Positions 36,322-45,278 of a DNA stretch of 64,000 nucleotides are shown one piece after another. Every line of letters starts with the position of its first letter. Within the stretch, counting starts at the first letter, position 1. The notes beneath the pieces are model-generated. The model saw only the letters and a list, made by a program, of their open reading frames with translations, ran no database searches and was not told the origin of the DNA. Made by a program: the position numbers and the translations under genes. The stretch lies in the NCBI RefSeq assembly GCF_000621705.1, contig NZ_JHXO01000009.1:62001-126000 (forward strand), written 5' to 3'. Source of the DNA: Prolixibacter bellariivorans ATCC BAA-1284 (GTDB lineage: Bacteria > Bacteroidota > Bacteroidia > Bacteroidales > Prolixibacteraceae).

Positions 36322-37323
36322 ATGAAAAGTCAAATCAGAATCAAACGGTACACATTAATCGCCCTGATGGCGACATTGCTTTCGTGTAACGGATTTGCCC
36401 AAAAGGGCACTCCAACGATAACCAAAACCTTTGATATGAATCAACCGGGAACATTGAATTCCCAATCATCCGGTGGAGGTATTGTGGTAGAAGGGAACGA
36501 CCAAAACAAAGTGGTTGTGCAGGCATTTGTCCGGAAAAACGGAAAAATTCTATCTCCGACAGATCCGTTGCTCACCGATGTCATGAAAGATTTTAACCTG
36601 GATATAAAGAAAAATGGTTCGGTCATCACGGCAAACGTTGAACGCAAACGAAACTTCAAGTTCTGGAACAATGTTGGCATTTCCCTGAAGATTACCGTTC
36701 CTAAAAAAATGTCCTGCAATGTATCGTCCAGCGGCGGAGGATTAAAAATTTCAAATGTAGACGGAACGACACACGATCTATCAAGTAGCGGAGGCGGAAT
36801 ACGTCTGGAAAACGTTGCAGGGACTACAAAGGCAAGTTCTTCCGGAGGTGGTGTCCAGGCCATAAACCAGAACGGTGATGTTCGCTTAAGTTCCAGCGGA
36901 GGCGGTGTAACGTTGGATGAAGGTCACGGAAGTGTTTATGCACGCAGTTCCGGTGGAGGTGTGCGCCTGAAGAATGTGCACGGAGATGTGGATGCCAGTA
37001 GTAGCGGAGGCGGTGTAACTGTCACTGGTGAAACGGAAGCTATAAGAGCCACATCCAGCGGAGGTTCTGTACATGTCAACATCAGCAATTTAAGCAAAAA
37101 ACTATACCTGGCATCCAGTGGCGGTGGAGTTGACGCAACGATTCAAAATGGCGATAAATTGGGTATGGACCTGGATTTGAAATCAGACAGAGTGCACATC
37201 GAACTGCATAACTTTTCCGGCACATCAGAAAAAGACCGGGTAAAAGGAACGATGAATGGTGGCGGAATCCCCGTTTACATGCACGCGTCCGGTGGAAACG
37301 TCAATGTGAAGTTTCAGGATTAA
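36322..37323 (+). CDS. Secreted DUF4097-like protein with SSGGG repeats
   Basis: A 333-residue exported protein. The signal peptide ends near GFAQ (about residue 26); an LLSC four-residue motif inside it could alternatively act as a lipobox. From about residue 135 the chain is a series of short units of about 18-20 residues, each with the core S-S-G-G-G-[VI] followed by a strand and a NGDV/HGDV-type turn (VQAINQNGDVRLSSSGGGVT, VRLKNVHGDVDASSSGGGV). This fits the stacked beta-strand fold of DUF4097/putative auto-transporter-adhesin-like domains. Function is unknown. It sits inside the permease operon, so it may be cargo or a periplasmic helper. A decayed permease tail follows directly. Confidence 0.85.
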   Translation: MKSQIRIKRYTLIALMATLLSCNGFAQKGTPTITKTFDMNQPGTLNSQSSGGGIVVEGNDQNKVVVQAFVRKNGKILSPTDPLLTDVMKDFNLDIKKNGSVITANVERKRNFKFWNNVGISLKITVPKKMSCNVSSSGGGLKISNVDGTTHDLSSSGGGIRLENVAGTTKASSSGGGVQAINQNGDVRLSSSGGGVTLDEGHGSVYARSSGGGVRLKNVHGDVDASSSGGGVTVTGETEAIRATSSGGSVHVNISNLSKKLYLASSGGGVDATIQNGDKLGMDLDLKSDRVHIELHNFSGTSEKDRVKGTMNGGGIPVYMHASGGNVNVKFQD

Positions 37324-37332
37324 AAATACGGG

Positions 37333-37377
37333 AAAGGTTGCTACAAAAAATCCGGTAGAGACATAACGTTATAAAAC
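37333..37377 (+). pseudogene. Relic of a permease 3' tail upstream of P9
   Basis: Read in frame, the gap codes for GKVATKNPVET-stop-RYK, aligned with the array consensus W-K-A-A-T-R-N-P-V-E-A-L-R-Y-E. Against the P9 tail 32 of 45 bases match without gaps. The in-frame stop replaces the leucine codon and the terminal stop codon is lost. It is best explained as the remnant of a deleted or displaced permease gene. Confidence 0.8.
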
Positions 37378-37390
37378 AGAAACAAAAGCA

Positions 37391-39760
37391 ATGATCATTT
37401 ATCATTTAAAATCGGCTATTCGGTACATCCGTTCAAACAAAATTACGTCGGCGCTGAATATCATCGGGCTGTCAATCACCTTCGTCATATTCATCTTCCT
37501 GGGAAGTTATCTGGCAAATGAGTCCGGTATGGGAAAGAATTTACCTGATAGCAAAGATATTTACAGATTACAGGGGCAGAACGGGACATCGGTTTCTTAT
37601 AAAACGATTGAACTATTGGATGCAATTCCTGAAGTTTCGACTTATACCTGGTTAATGGACAGCTGGAGTATGAAACAATATTTTGTATCCGGAACAAAGA
37701 CTTATGCCCCCGGGAAAGTACTCTATGCCAGTAAAGATTTTTTCAAGGTATTTCCCTATCAGGCTATAGTTGGAAATATACAACAAGCTCTGAATAGTCC
37801 GAATGGAATTGTTCTGACGCAAAGCATGGCGGAAAAAATATTTGGTAAGCAAAACCCGATAGGCAAAAGTATTACGTTCAAAAGTACAGCCTTTGGCGAT
37901 TTTCAGTACCAGGTAGCGTCAGTTATTAAAGATCTTCCGCAGAATGATATGTTAAAATTCTCCTGCATTTTGCCACAAAGCTCACTCGACAAGGTTGACT
38001 GGTACAAAAGAGGAAGGCAACAATGGGGAAACTGCAATTACGAAACGTTTGTCGTACTTAAGAAAGGAACCTCAATCGAAGCAACTGACCAGAAGTTGAC
38101 CGCTGCGTTCAAAAAAGCCGCTCCCGGTTGGTTTTCGAAAGATGTAAAACATCTGAGCTTAAAATCATTCTCAACCTTATACTACAACAATCCTTTTCCC
38201 GAAGATGTCCTGGCACAGAACAGCCTGACCAATATCCGTTCCATAGCTATACTTGCATTGATTTTGCTACTGGTGGGGACTGTTAACTTCATTAATTTAA
38301 GTACAGCCCAGAAAGAGAAGAAACGAAAAAATATTGCCATATCGAGTATTAACGGAGCTTCCGGAACGGCAATCAATCTTCAGTTTATCTTCGAATCGTT
38401 TTTACTGGTCTTCATTTCATTTATCATAGCAGTTGCACTGGTTGCACTCACTTATCCGTTGTTCAATCAACTCAGCGGGCAATCGTTCTCGTTTCTGTCC
38501 ATTCTTTCAATTTTCATTTCACAAAAACTATGGCTCATTCCAATCGCCATTGCAGCATTAGCCGGTATGATTATCGCTACTTATTTCCGGGCAGGTCAGT
38601 TTCATCTGATATCGCAAAATAATGTTCCTGGCAAAGCCCACCTACGCAATGTACTATTGATTACTCAATTTGCCTTCTCTATCATATTAATAACCGGAAC
38701 ACTGATTATTCACAGGCAGAATCATTATATACTTAACCACTCCACCGGTTTTCATAAAAAAGGCATTCTATGCATTCCGTTAATTGGAGAAATGGAAGCT
38801 CATACAGCTGCCCTCAGAAATGAATTGTTACAGATTAACGGGGTCAGTCAGGTCGCTTTTGCATCCACAATTTTGGGCCAGGAATACAATACCTGGGGAA
38901 TGAGCATCTCGAACAACGGGGAGAATGAAAGAGTTCAGTATAATGTTATCCAGGTGGACAGTGCCTTTTTTAAACTGATGGGATTGAAGCTGGTGGAGGG
39001 AACCGGATTCAAATCAAACTCCGATAAAGAAAAAGACCACATTTTTAACCAAACAGCCATCAAAGAATTTGGGATTAGTAACATTGAAAAAGCAAGGGTT
39101 TCTTCATACTCAGATGCCCCCGGAAATATTATCGGGGTCGTAAAAGACTTCAACTACGCCTCCCTTCACTCTCCGATACAGCCCATGGCATTTGTTTACC
39201 GGAAACCGGAAAATCTAAGCTATGTGTACCTAAAATTAGCGAACATGACTCCGGGGACTATTACCAATGTACAAAGTAAGGCGAAAGCTATTTGGAAGCA
39301 ATTTGCTCCCGGTTGGCCATACGAATACTATTTTCTCAATCAGACAATGGCCAAGCTATACACAAAAGACAGGGATTTTGGCAAAATCTCTCTGGCACTT
39401 ACCATTCTGTCAGTTTTCATTGCATGCTTTGGTCTGTTGGGCATTACCCTATTTCTGGTTGAGTCACATATGAAGGAAATCGGCATCAGGAAAGTGAACG
39501 GTGCCAAGATATCAGAGGTGATGACCATGCTCAATAAAGATTTCATCAAATGGGTAGCTATTGCGTTTGTCATCGCCACGCCCATTGCTTGGTTCGCCAT
39601 GAATAAATGGCTCGAGAACTTTGCTTACAAAACCAGTTTAAGTTGGTGGATTTTTGCCTTAGCGGGTTTGCTGGCGCTGGGAATTGCATTACTCACCGTT
39701 AGCTGGCAGAGCTGGAAGGCTGCTACACGTAATCCTATTGAGGCATTACGATATGAATAA
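37391..39760 (+). CDS. Duplicated MacB/FtsX-type ABC permease P9
   Basis: 789 residues. TM1 is about 20-41, TM2 begins near 282, TM5 near 421. It pairs with P1: both have a PDxxxIYxLxxxxG segment after TM1 and share in core 2 the WGxxxxNNG turn, GxKxxxGxxF, (H/D)xIFNxxAIxxFGIxxIxKA and the PFEY/PYEY strand before TM6. The first coupling helix (KRKNIAISSINGASGTAI) has lost the KEIG and IRK residues. Spacing before the start (67 bp) includes the relic tail. The 3' module is canonical except for the final NPIEALRYE. Confidence 0.93.
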   Translation: MIIYHLKSAIRYIRSNKITSALNIIGLSITFVIFIFLGSYLANESGMGKNLPDSKDIYRLQGQNGTSVSYKTIELLDAIPEVSTYTWLMDSWSMKQYFVSGTKTYAPGKVLYASKDFFKVFPYQAIVGNIQQALNSPNGIVLTQSMAEKIFGKQNPIGKSITFKSTAFGDFQYQVASVIKDLPQNDMLKFSCILPQSSLDKVDWYKRGRQQWGNCNYETFVVLKKGTSIEATDQKLTAAFKKAAPGWFSKDVKHLSLKSFSTLYYNNPFPEDVLAQNSLTNIRSIAILALILLLVGTVNFINLSTAQKEKKRKNIAISSINGASGTAINLQFIFESFLLVFISFIIAVALVALTYPLFNQLSGQSFSFLSILSIFISQKLWLIPIAIAALAGMIIATYFRAGQFHLISQNNVPGKAHLRNVLLITQFAFSIILITGTLIIHRQNHYILNHSTGFHKKGILCIPLIGEMEAHTAALRNELLQINGVSQVAFASTILGQEYNTWGMSISNNGENERVQYNVIQVDSAFFKLMGLKLVEGTGFKSNSDKEKDHIFNQTAIKEFGISNIEKARVSSYSDAPGNIIGVVKDFNYASLHSPIQPMAFVYRKPENLSYVYLKLANMTPGTITNVQSKAKAIWKQFAPGWPYEYYFLNQTMAKLYTKDRDFGKISLALTILSVFIACFGLLGITLFLVESHMKEIGIRKVNGAKISEVMTMLNKDFIKWVAIAFVIATPIAWFAMNKWLENFAYKTSLSWWIFALAGLLALGIALLTVSWQSWKAATRNPIEALRYE

Positions 39761-39787
39761 TTGAAAGAAACGAAATAGAGAACAACC

Positions 39788-42190
39788 ATGCTCAATCTGT
39801 CAAACATCATAATGGTATTCCGCAATGCACGAAAGAACAGCGCATTGACATTTGCCAAGCTTTTCGGTATCAGCATATCGTTTGCAGTGATTTTGTTCGC
39901 TGCCGGATACGTCTATTACGAAACCAGCTTCGACAAATTTGTTCCCGACAAGGACAAGATTTTCCGCATTTACATAAAAGGAAACCTCAACGGAGATGAG
40001 GCTGATTATGCGGTAACTAGTGCCGCCATGGCGGAAGCCATTGTTCATGACATACCTGAAGTTACCCAGGCGACAAGAATTAAACCGGACAGAGATGCCA
40101 ATATACACTACCACAACGAGATAATCAAAGGCGGTCCATTGCTTTTTGCAGATCCGAATTTCTTCTCATTTTTTCATCTTCCCGTTAAAAAAGCATCTTC
40201 AAATCTGTTTGGCTCGAAGAATGATATCGCCATATCCGAAAGCCTGGCTGTTAAGTTGTTTGGGAATACGGATGCCGCCTTGGACAAAGTGGTCAAGTTA
40301 ATGGACGAAGATTGTGTGATTACGGGTGTATTCAAGGATTTTCCAAAAAACTTTCACCTGCAATATCAAGTGGTGCAATCCATCGAGAAAACCGAACCGG
40401 AGAAACAGCCTTTTGGCTCTCAATCCTATTACACGTACATCAAAACAAATACAGCCAATCCGGATATTGATAAATTGAGCTTTCAGCTGACCAAAACCGT
40501 TTACACCCACGCTCCCATCGGTGATGTCGATGGTGCTAAAGCAAAAACATGGGATGATTTGAAAGCCAATGATTCGCTTTATCTCTTTTACATGGTTGAA
40601 CCCCTGACAGCCATCCATTTCAGCAATCACAAATTCGACCCGGCTGTTACAGCCAGCAAAACATACGTGTACGGAGCCATCATTCTGGCATTGCTGGTTT
40701 TGTTGATTTCGTCGATCAACTTCACCAACCTAACCATTGCCAATTTATCCACCCGCCTGAAAGAGATTGGCATTAGGAAAACGACCGGAGCATTCAGCAG
40801 GCAAATTGCCTCGCAGTTCCTGTATGAATCATTAATTTTTTGGACCATTGGATTTTTTCTGGCTATCGTACTCTACGAAATCGGTGGGCAACCGTTGGCT
40901 CATTATCTGAACCTCAATATCCAAATCTCAACCATTCTGTTAATAAAGATATTCCTGCTGACTTTCCTTGGGCTGCTGTTGTTTAATATGCTAACGAATA
41001 TTTTGCCCATCTACTATGTATCCAAAAGGAAAGTGCTCAACCTGTTAAAAGACGAGAAAAACAGCCACCACCGTTTCACCGTCAAAAACAGTTTTGTATT
41101 TCTGCAATTTGTCTTATCAGCTCTGATTATTCTCAGCTCTATTTTTGTGCAGAAGCAGATTAGCTACATGGTGAATAAAAATCGCGGCTACGATGCCAAC
41201 AATGTTCTCATGTTCAGTTTTTATGAATTAAGTGATGCCAACCGGCAGAGTTTTATCAACGATCTGAAAGCTTATACCGCTGTAAAAGATGTCACCACCA
41301 GTGATGTCAGTTTCGGGAAGAATGACCCCGGCATGAATAGTGCATACTTCGAGACGGAAAACGAAGAAAATTATTTCCACACCAGCGTCATGCATGTAGA
41401 TGATGAATTCCAGAAAACGTTCGACTTAAAAATGAATGAAGGACGTTTTTTCGATACAAATCACCCGACTGACGACAAGGCTGTCATTCTAAACCAAACA
41501 GCAGCCAACGAATACCATAAGAAGGGCTCATTAATCGGAAAAGAACTGTTAATAGACAATTCCCGGTTTCACGTTATCGGAATCACGAAAGATTTCAACT
41601 ACCGCTCGCTCTACCATAAAATTCAACCATTAATAATTTTAAGAGCAGAAAATTCCGGTAATGTTTTTGTCAAATTCCGGAATAATGAAACCTCGGAAGT
41701 GATTGCCTTGCTGCAAAAGCAATGGAAAAAGTTTCACATTAATCGTCCGATTCAATACGAATTTCACAATGCTGTTCTTGCCAGCCAGTATGGAAGAGAT
41801 CAGCAAGCAAAAAAGCTGATGCTAATTCTTTCCATTCTCTCTATAACCATCGCGGCGGTGGGGCTATATGCCATCAGCCTGTTTACCATCATCAGCAAAA
41901 CCAAGGAAATCGGCATTAGAAAAGTGAATGGTGCCAATATTTCTGAAGTAATGACTTTGCTGAACAAAGATTTCATCAAATGGGTGGCCATTGCCTTTGT
42001 TGTAGCGACGCCGATTGCCTGGTATGTCATGAATTTATGGCTGGAGAATTTTGCTTATCGTACCGGACTCAGTTGGTGGGTATTTGCCCTTGCCGGGATA
42101 TTGTCGTTCGCGATTGCCCTGCTAACGGTTAGTTGGCAATCGTATAAGGCAGCGACCCGAAATCCGGTAGACGCTTTGAGGTATGAATAG
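39788..42190 (+). CDS. Duplicated MacB/FtsX-type ABC permease P10
   Basis: 800 residues, 27 bp after P9. TM1 is about 24-46 (KLFGISISFAVILFAAGYVY), TM2 begins near 293, TM5 near 435. First coupling helix RLKEIGIRKTTGAFSRQI is fully canonical. Core 1 has SLAVKLFGNTDAALDKVV and PKNFHLQYQ; core 2 ends ITKDFNYRSLYHKIQPLI. Although the second coupling helix is consensus, the last 60 residues diverge from the array (NLWLENFAYRTGLSWWVF, ILSFAIALL, QSYKAATRNPVDALRYE), with DNA differences throughout. With P11 and P16 it is one of three members whose tail is not homogenised. Confidence 0.93.
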   Translation: MLNLSNIIMVFRNARKNSALTFAKLFGISISFAVILFAAGYVYYETSFDKFVPDKDKIFRIYIKGNLNGDEADYAVTSAAMAEAIVHDIPEVTQATRIKPDRDANIHYHNEIIKGGPLLFADPNFFSFFHLPVKKASSNLFGSKNDIAISESLAVKLFGNTDAALDKVVKLMDEDCVITGVFKDFPKNFHLQYQVVQSIEKTEPEKQPFGSQSYYTYIKTNTANPDIDKLSFQLTKTVYTHAPIGDVDGAKAKTWDDLKANDSLYLFYMVEPLTAIHFSNHKFDPAVTASKTYVYGAIILALLVLLISSINFTNLTIANLSTRLKEIGIRKTTGAFSRQIASQFLYESLIFWTIGFFLAIVLYEIGGQPLAHYLNLNIQISTILLIKIFLLTFLGLLLFNMLTNILPIYYVSKRKVLNLLKDEKNSHHRFTVKNSFVFLQFVLSALIILSSIFVQKQISYMVNKNRGYDANNVLMFSFYELSDANRQSFINDLKAYTAVKDVTTSDVSFGKNDPGMNSAYFETENEENYFHTSVMHVDDEFQKTFDLKMNEGRFFDTNHPTDDKAVILNQTAANEYHKKGSLIGKELLIDNSRFHVIGITKDFNYRSLYHKIQPLIILRAENSGNVFVKFRNNETSEVIALLQKQWKKFHINRPIQYEFHNAVLASQYGRDQQAKKLMLILSILSITIAAVGLYAISLFTIISKTKEIGIRKVNGANISEVMTLLNKDFIKWVAIAFVVATPIAWYVMNLWLENFAYRTGLSWWVFALAGILSFAIALLTVSWQSYKAATRNPVDALRYE

Positions 42191-42208
42191 ACAAATAAAA
42201 ATAAAAGA

Positions 42209-44539
42209 ATGATTCGCTTTAAACTGAAACTTGCTCTCAGGAATTTACTGAAGAATAAATTGTATTCGTCGTTGATTATTGGTGGTTTCGCCATTGGCTT
42301 TACGGCGTGTATTTTTATTGCATTATTTTATAACTCAGAACATAATGTAAACAAGCATTTTGCCAATTATAAGAATATCTATCGCTTGTACGATATCAAA
42401 AAAAACACCTCGGGACTTGATTATAAATTGAGCACTGTGCTTTCGGAAAATTATCCTGATGTTAAAAAAGAGTGTCCGATGGGCTTCAGCTATTTCCCGA
42501 TAACATTGAAAGACCCGGAAACCAAAAAGTTTGTTCGGATATCACACGTTATTTCCACAAATAATCATTTTTTCAATGTTTTCTCGGTGAAAATCCTGGC
42601 CCGCGAAGGAGCGAAACCATTTAGTCAGTTGAATTCGGCAGTGATTACCCAATCAGTAGCTAAGAAGCTTTTTGGCAACAAAAATCCACTGGGTCGCACC
42701 GTGAAAGAAGAGTTTTTTACTGCTACAGTTACAGCTGTTATGGAAGATCTTCCCGGGAATTCGACTTTCAAAGCAGATCTACTACTGAATAGCGACAACA
42801 AAGATTTTCAGATGGCTACGGCATGCAACGCCGGTGTCTGCGTCTATCCAACGGAACATTTTCTTCTTTTAAAAAATGGAGTAAATCCCAAACAGTTTTC
42901 CGAAAAACTAAATGGTACAATCAAGCAATTTAACACCAACACCGATAGTCTGGCATTGCAAAATATATCGAACATTTATTTGTCACCCCTAAAGCTCGAC
43001 TGGGATGAGCACAGCAAAGGAAATGCCAGGATGCTGCTTGTTTTTCTCTCCATTGCCATTCTTATCATTTTGCTTTCGAGTATCAATTATCTCAACTACA
43101 CGGTTTCGATGCAATATGCCAAAATGAAGGAAATCGGTATTCAAAAAACCAACGGAGCCGGCATGACAAACCTACTGATCGATTCGATGCTTGAGGTGTC
43201 TATCGGGATTATTATTTCTTTACTAATCGCGGTTTTGCTGGTATACTTATTATTACCCGTCAGTGGGACCTTGTTTGGAAGACCCATTTTGCTTGAAGAT
43301 ATAAATTTCCGCCAGCTACTACCGGTTTTTGCAGGTACACTTGTGGCTATCATTTTACTGAATAGTGTGATCCCACTCTATATTTTATCTAAATTCAGAA
43401 TAACCGACTTCCTTTCCGGCGAAAGAAAACTAAACGGAAAGCAGCTGGCAAAACAAATCATGCTAACTTTTCAGTTGACCGTTTCCATTGCGCTGATTGC
43501 CGTAGTTATGCTCATTTTCAAACAACTTCAATTCGTTAAAAATCACGATCTAGGATTTAACCAGGAGCATCTTGTACGACTTGAAATCCCATATCTTTCA
43601 AAGAAACAGGATCTGCTCAAAGAAGAAACCGCACGGCTGCCTTTCGTTGTCAACAACACCTTAAGTAACGGGTATCCGGGATTAATTAATTTGACGATGG
43701 GAAGTGGCGCAAAAGACAATCAATTTTCGGTCGAATGCATTAATGTTTCGGATAATTTTCTGAAAACTTTTGGTATCAAATTGCAGGAAGGCCGTGATTT
43801 TATGGCTGGCGATAAGGGACAGGCCTGTATCCTGAACGAAGCAGCTATAAAGCGTTATGGATGGAAAAATATTGATGGAAAGAAGTACAACAATGGTGCT
43901 AATGGTTATCATGTAGTAGGAGTGGCTAAAAATTTCAACGTTAAATCGCTACGTACGAGCATGTCCCCCGTCGCACTACTTTACAAAGCTGATAACAGTG
44001 TATTTAATTCGCTTTCATTACGTCTTTCTCCTGGAAAAGTAGGAGAACAATTGGTACAACTCAGAAAAGTCTGGAAAACTGTTTTCCCTGACGATCCGAT
44101 GGAATTTACCTTTTATGATGCTCAGTTCCAAGCCATGTATACCAAAGAAGACAGACAGGCCAAATCCATCACCTTCTTTTCAATCATCGCCATTGTGCTT
44201 ACCTGTATGGGAATTCTAGGGCAAATCTTCCTGATAAGTCTCAATCGCACGAAAGAAATCGGTATCCGGAAGGTTAACGGAGCCAGAGTTTCCGAAATAT
44301 TGGTTTTGCTAAATAAAAGTTTCGTGATGTGGATAATAACTGCTTTTGTTCTTGCCATACCAATCGCTTATTACGCAATGTATAAATGGCTGGAGAATTT
44401 TGCCTACAAAACCTCACTCAGTTGGTGGATTTTCGCGTTAGCAGGTTTACTGACACTGATTATTGCCTTACTGACAGTGAGCTGGCATTCATACCGGGCT
44501 GCAACGCGCAATCCCATTGAGGCATTACGATATGAATAA
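42209..44539 (+). CDS. Duplicated MacB/FtsX-type ABC permease P11
   Basis: 776 residues, the shortest member, 18 bp after P10. Its opening (NLLKNKLYSSLIIGGFAIGF) resembles that of P13 (RNKLYSFIKIGGFAIGL). TM2 begins near 274, TM5 near 417. First coupling helix: KMKEIGIQKTNGAGMTNLL. The second coupling helix and TM7 are divergent (ARVSEILVLLNKSFVMWIIT, AFVLAIPIAYYAM), and the end reads WHSYRAATRNPIEALRYE, so the tail is an outlier like those of P10 and P16. It is followed 69 bp later by a secreted beta-sandwich protein. Confidence 0.93.
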   Translation: MIRFKLKLALRNLLKNKLYSSLIIGGFAIGFTACIFIALFYNSEHNVNKHFANYKNIYRLYDIKKNTSGLDYKLSTVLSENYPDVKKECPMGFSYFPITLKDPETKKFVRISHVISTNNHFFNVFSVKILAREGAKPFSQLNSAVITQSVAKKLFGNKNPLGRTVKEEFFTATVTAVMEDLPGNSTFKADLLLNSDNKDFQMATACNAGVCVYPTEHFLLLKNGVNPKQFSEKLNGTIKQFNTNTDSLALQNISNIYLSPLKLDWDEHSKGNARMLLVFLSIAILIILLSSINYLNYTVSMQYAKMKEIGIQKTNGAGMTNLLIDSMLEVSIGIIISLLIAVLLVYLLLPVSGTLFGRPILLEDINFRQLLPVFAGTLVAIILLNSVIPLYILSKFRITDFLSGERKLNGKQLAKQIMLTFQLTVSIALIAVVMLIFKQLQFVKNHDLGFNQEHLVRLEIPYLSKKQDLLKEETARLPFVVNNTLSNGYPGLINLTMGSGAKDNQFSVECINVSDNFLKTFGIKLQEGRDFMAGDKGQACILNEAAIKRYGWKNIDGKKYNNGANGYHVVGVAKNFNVKSLRTSMSPVALLYKADNSVFNSLSLRLSPGKVGEQLVQLRKVWKTVFPDDPMEFTFYDAQFQAMYTKEDRQAKSITFFSIIAIVLTCMGILGQIFLISLNRTKEIGIRKVNGARVSEILVLLNKSFVMWIITAFVLAIPIAYYAMYKWLENFAYKTSLSWWIFALAGLLTLIIALLTVSWHSYRAATRNPIEALRYE

Positions 44540-44608
44540 TCTGACAATTTCTCCGTAATATGCATATAACCAAATATTCAATTTCATAACCTAACAAAAC
44601 GTAAACCA

Positions 44609-45262
44609 ATGAAACCAAACAGATTAATATTATCGATTGCGTTATTGCTAAGCGTCCTGTTTTCAGCAGAAGCACAGCAAGCAAAGGTTATTGTCCCTGA
44701 TTTGTCGACCGTTCAGGATAACCAGGAATGGTCAGCGTTTAACCGGGGAATTTCCTATAACGGGAATGTGCACATGGCTGCAAGACCCGGCGATGGTTTA
44801 CTCATTCTGAAAGACGTTGTATTTCAAAATGGCACTATCGAACTCGACATCAAGGGAAAGAACGTGCCAGGTCGCAGTTTTGTGGGAGTAGCTTTCCATG
44901 GAGTGAATGACAGCACATTCGACGCTGTTTACTTCCGTCCTTTCAACTTTAAAAATCCCGAAAGAAACTCGCATTCGGTCCAGTACATTTCCGCTCCAAA
45001 ATATGGCTGGTACAAGCTCCGCAACGAACATCCGGGCAAATATGAAAACAAAGTCACACCCGTTCCCGATCCGGAAGAATGGTTTCATGCAACCATTCAT
45101 GTAACCTATCCGGAAGTGAAAGTATACGTCAATAACGCTGCCGAACCATCGTTGGTCATTAACCAAATCAGTGAACGGAAGAAAGGATGGATTGCCTTGT
45201 GGGTTGGCAACAATTCGGAAGGTTGGTTCAAAAACCTCAAGATTAGCCCGGTCGCAAATTAA
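44609..45262 (+). CDS. Secreted DUF1080/LamG-like beta-sandwich protein
   Basis: A 217-residue exported protein with a Sec signal peptide (about 1-22, cleavage near AEAQ). The mature chain is one concanavalin-like beta-sandwich: ARPGDGLLILKDVVFQNGTI, then ELDIKGKNVPGRSFVGVAFH, FDAVYFRPFNF, a basic loop with HSVQYISAPKYGWYKLR, FHATIHVTYPEVKVYVNN, and the closing KKGWIALWVGNNSEGWFKNL strand pair. This is the pattern of DUF1080 (3-keto-disaccharide hydrolase-like) and LamG-type domains in Bacteroidota. It could bind or cleave a carbohydrate, but no catalytic residues can be assigned by eye. It is embedded in the permease operon, 16 bp before P12. Confidence 0.8.
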   Translation: MKPNRLILSIALLLSVLFSAEAQQAKVIVPDLSTVQDNQEWSAFNRGISYNGNVHMAARPGDGLLILKDVVFQNGTIELDIKGKNVPGRSFVGVAFHGVNDSTFDAVYFRPFNFKNPERNSHSVQYISAPKYGWYKLRNEHPGKYENKVTPVPDPEEWFHATIHVTYPEVKVYVNNAAEPSLVINQISERKKGWIALWVGNNSEGWFKNLKISPVAN

Positions 45263-45278
45263 CCTAACGTTTAAACTA

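Noticed and set aside
45171-45278. Upstream ATG for permease P12
   Set aside because: It lies inside the preceding secreted-protein gene in another frame and adds a non-family leader.
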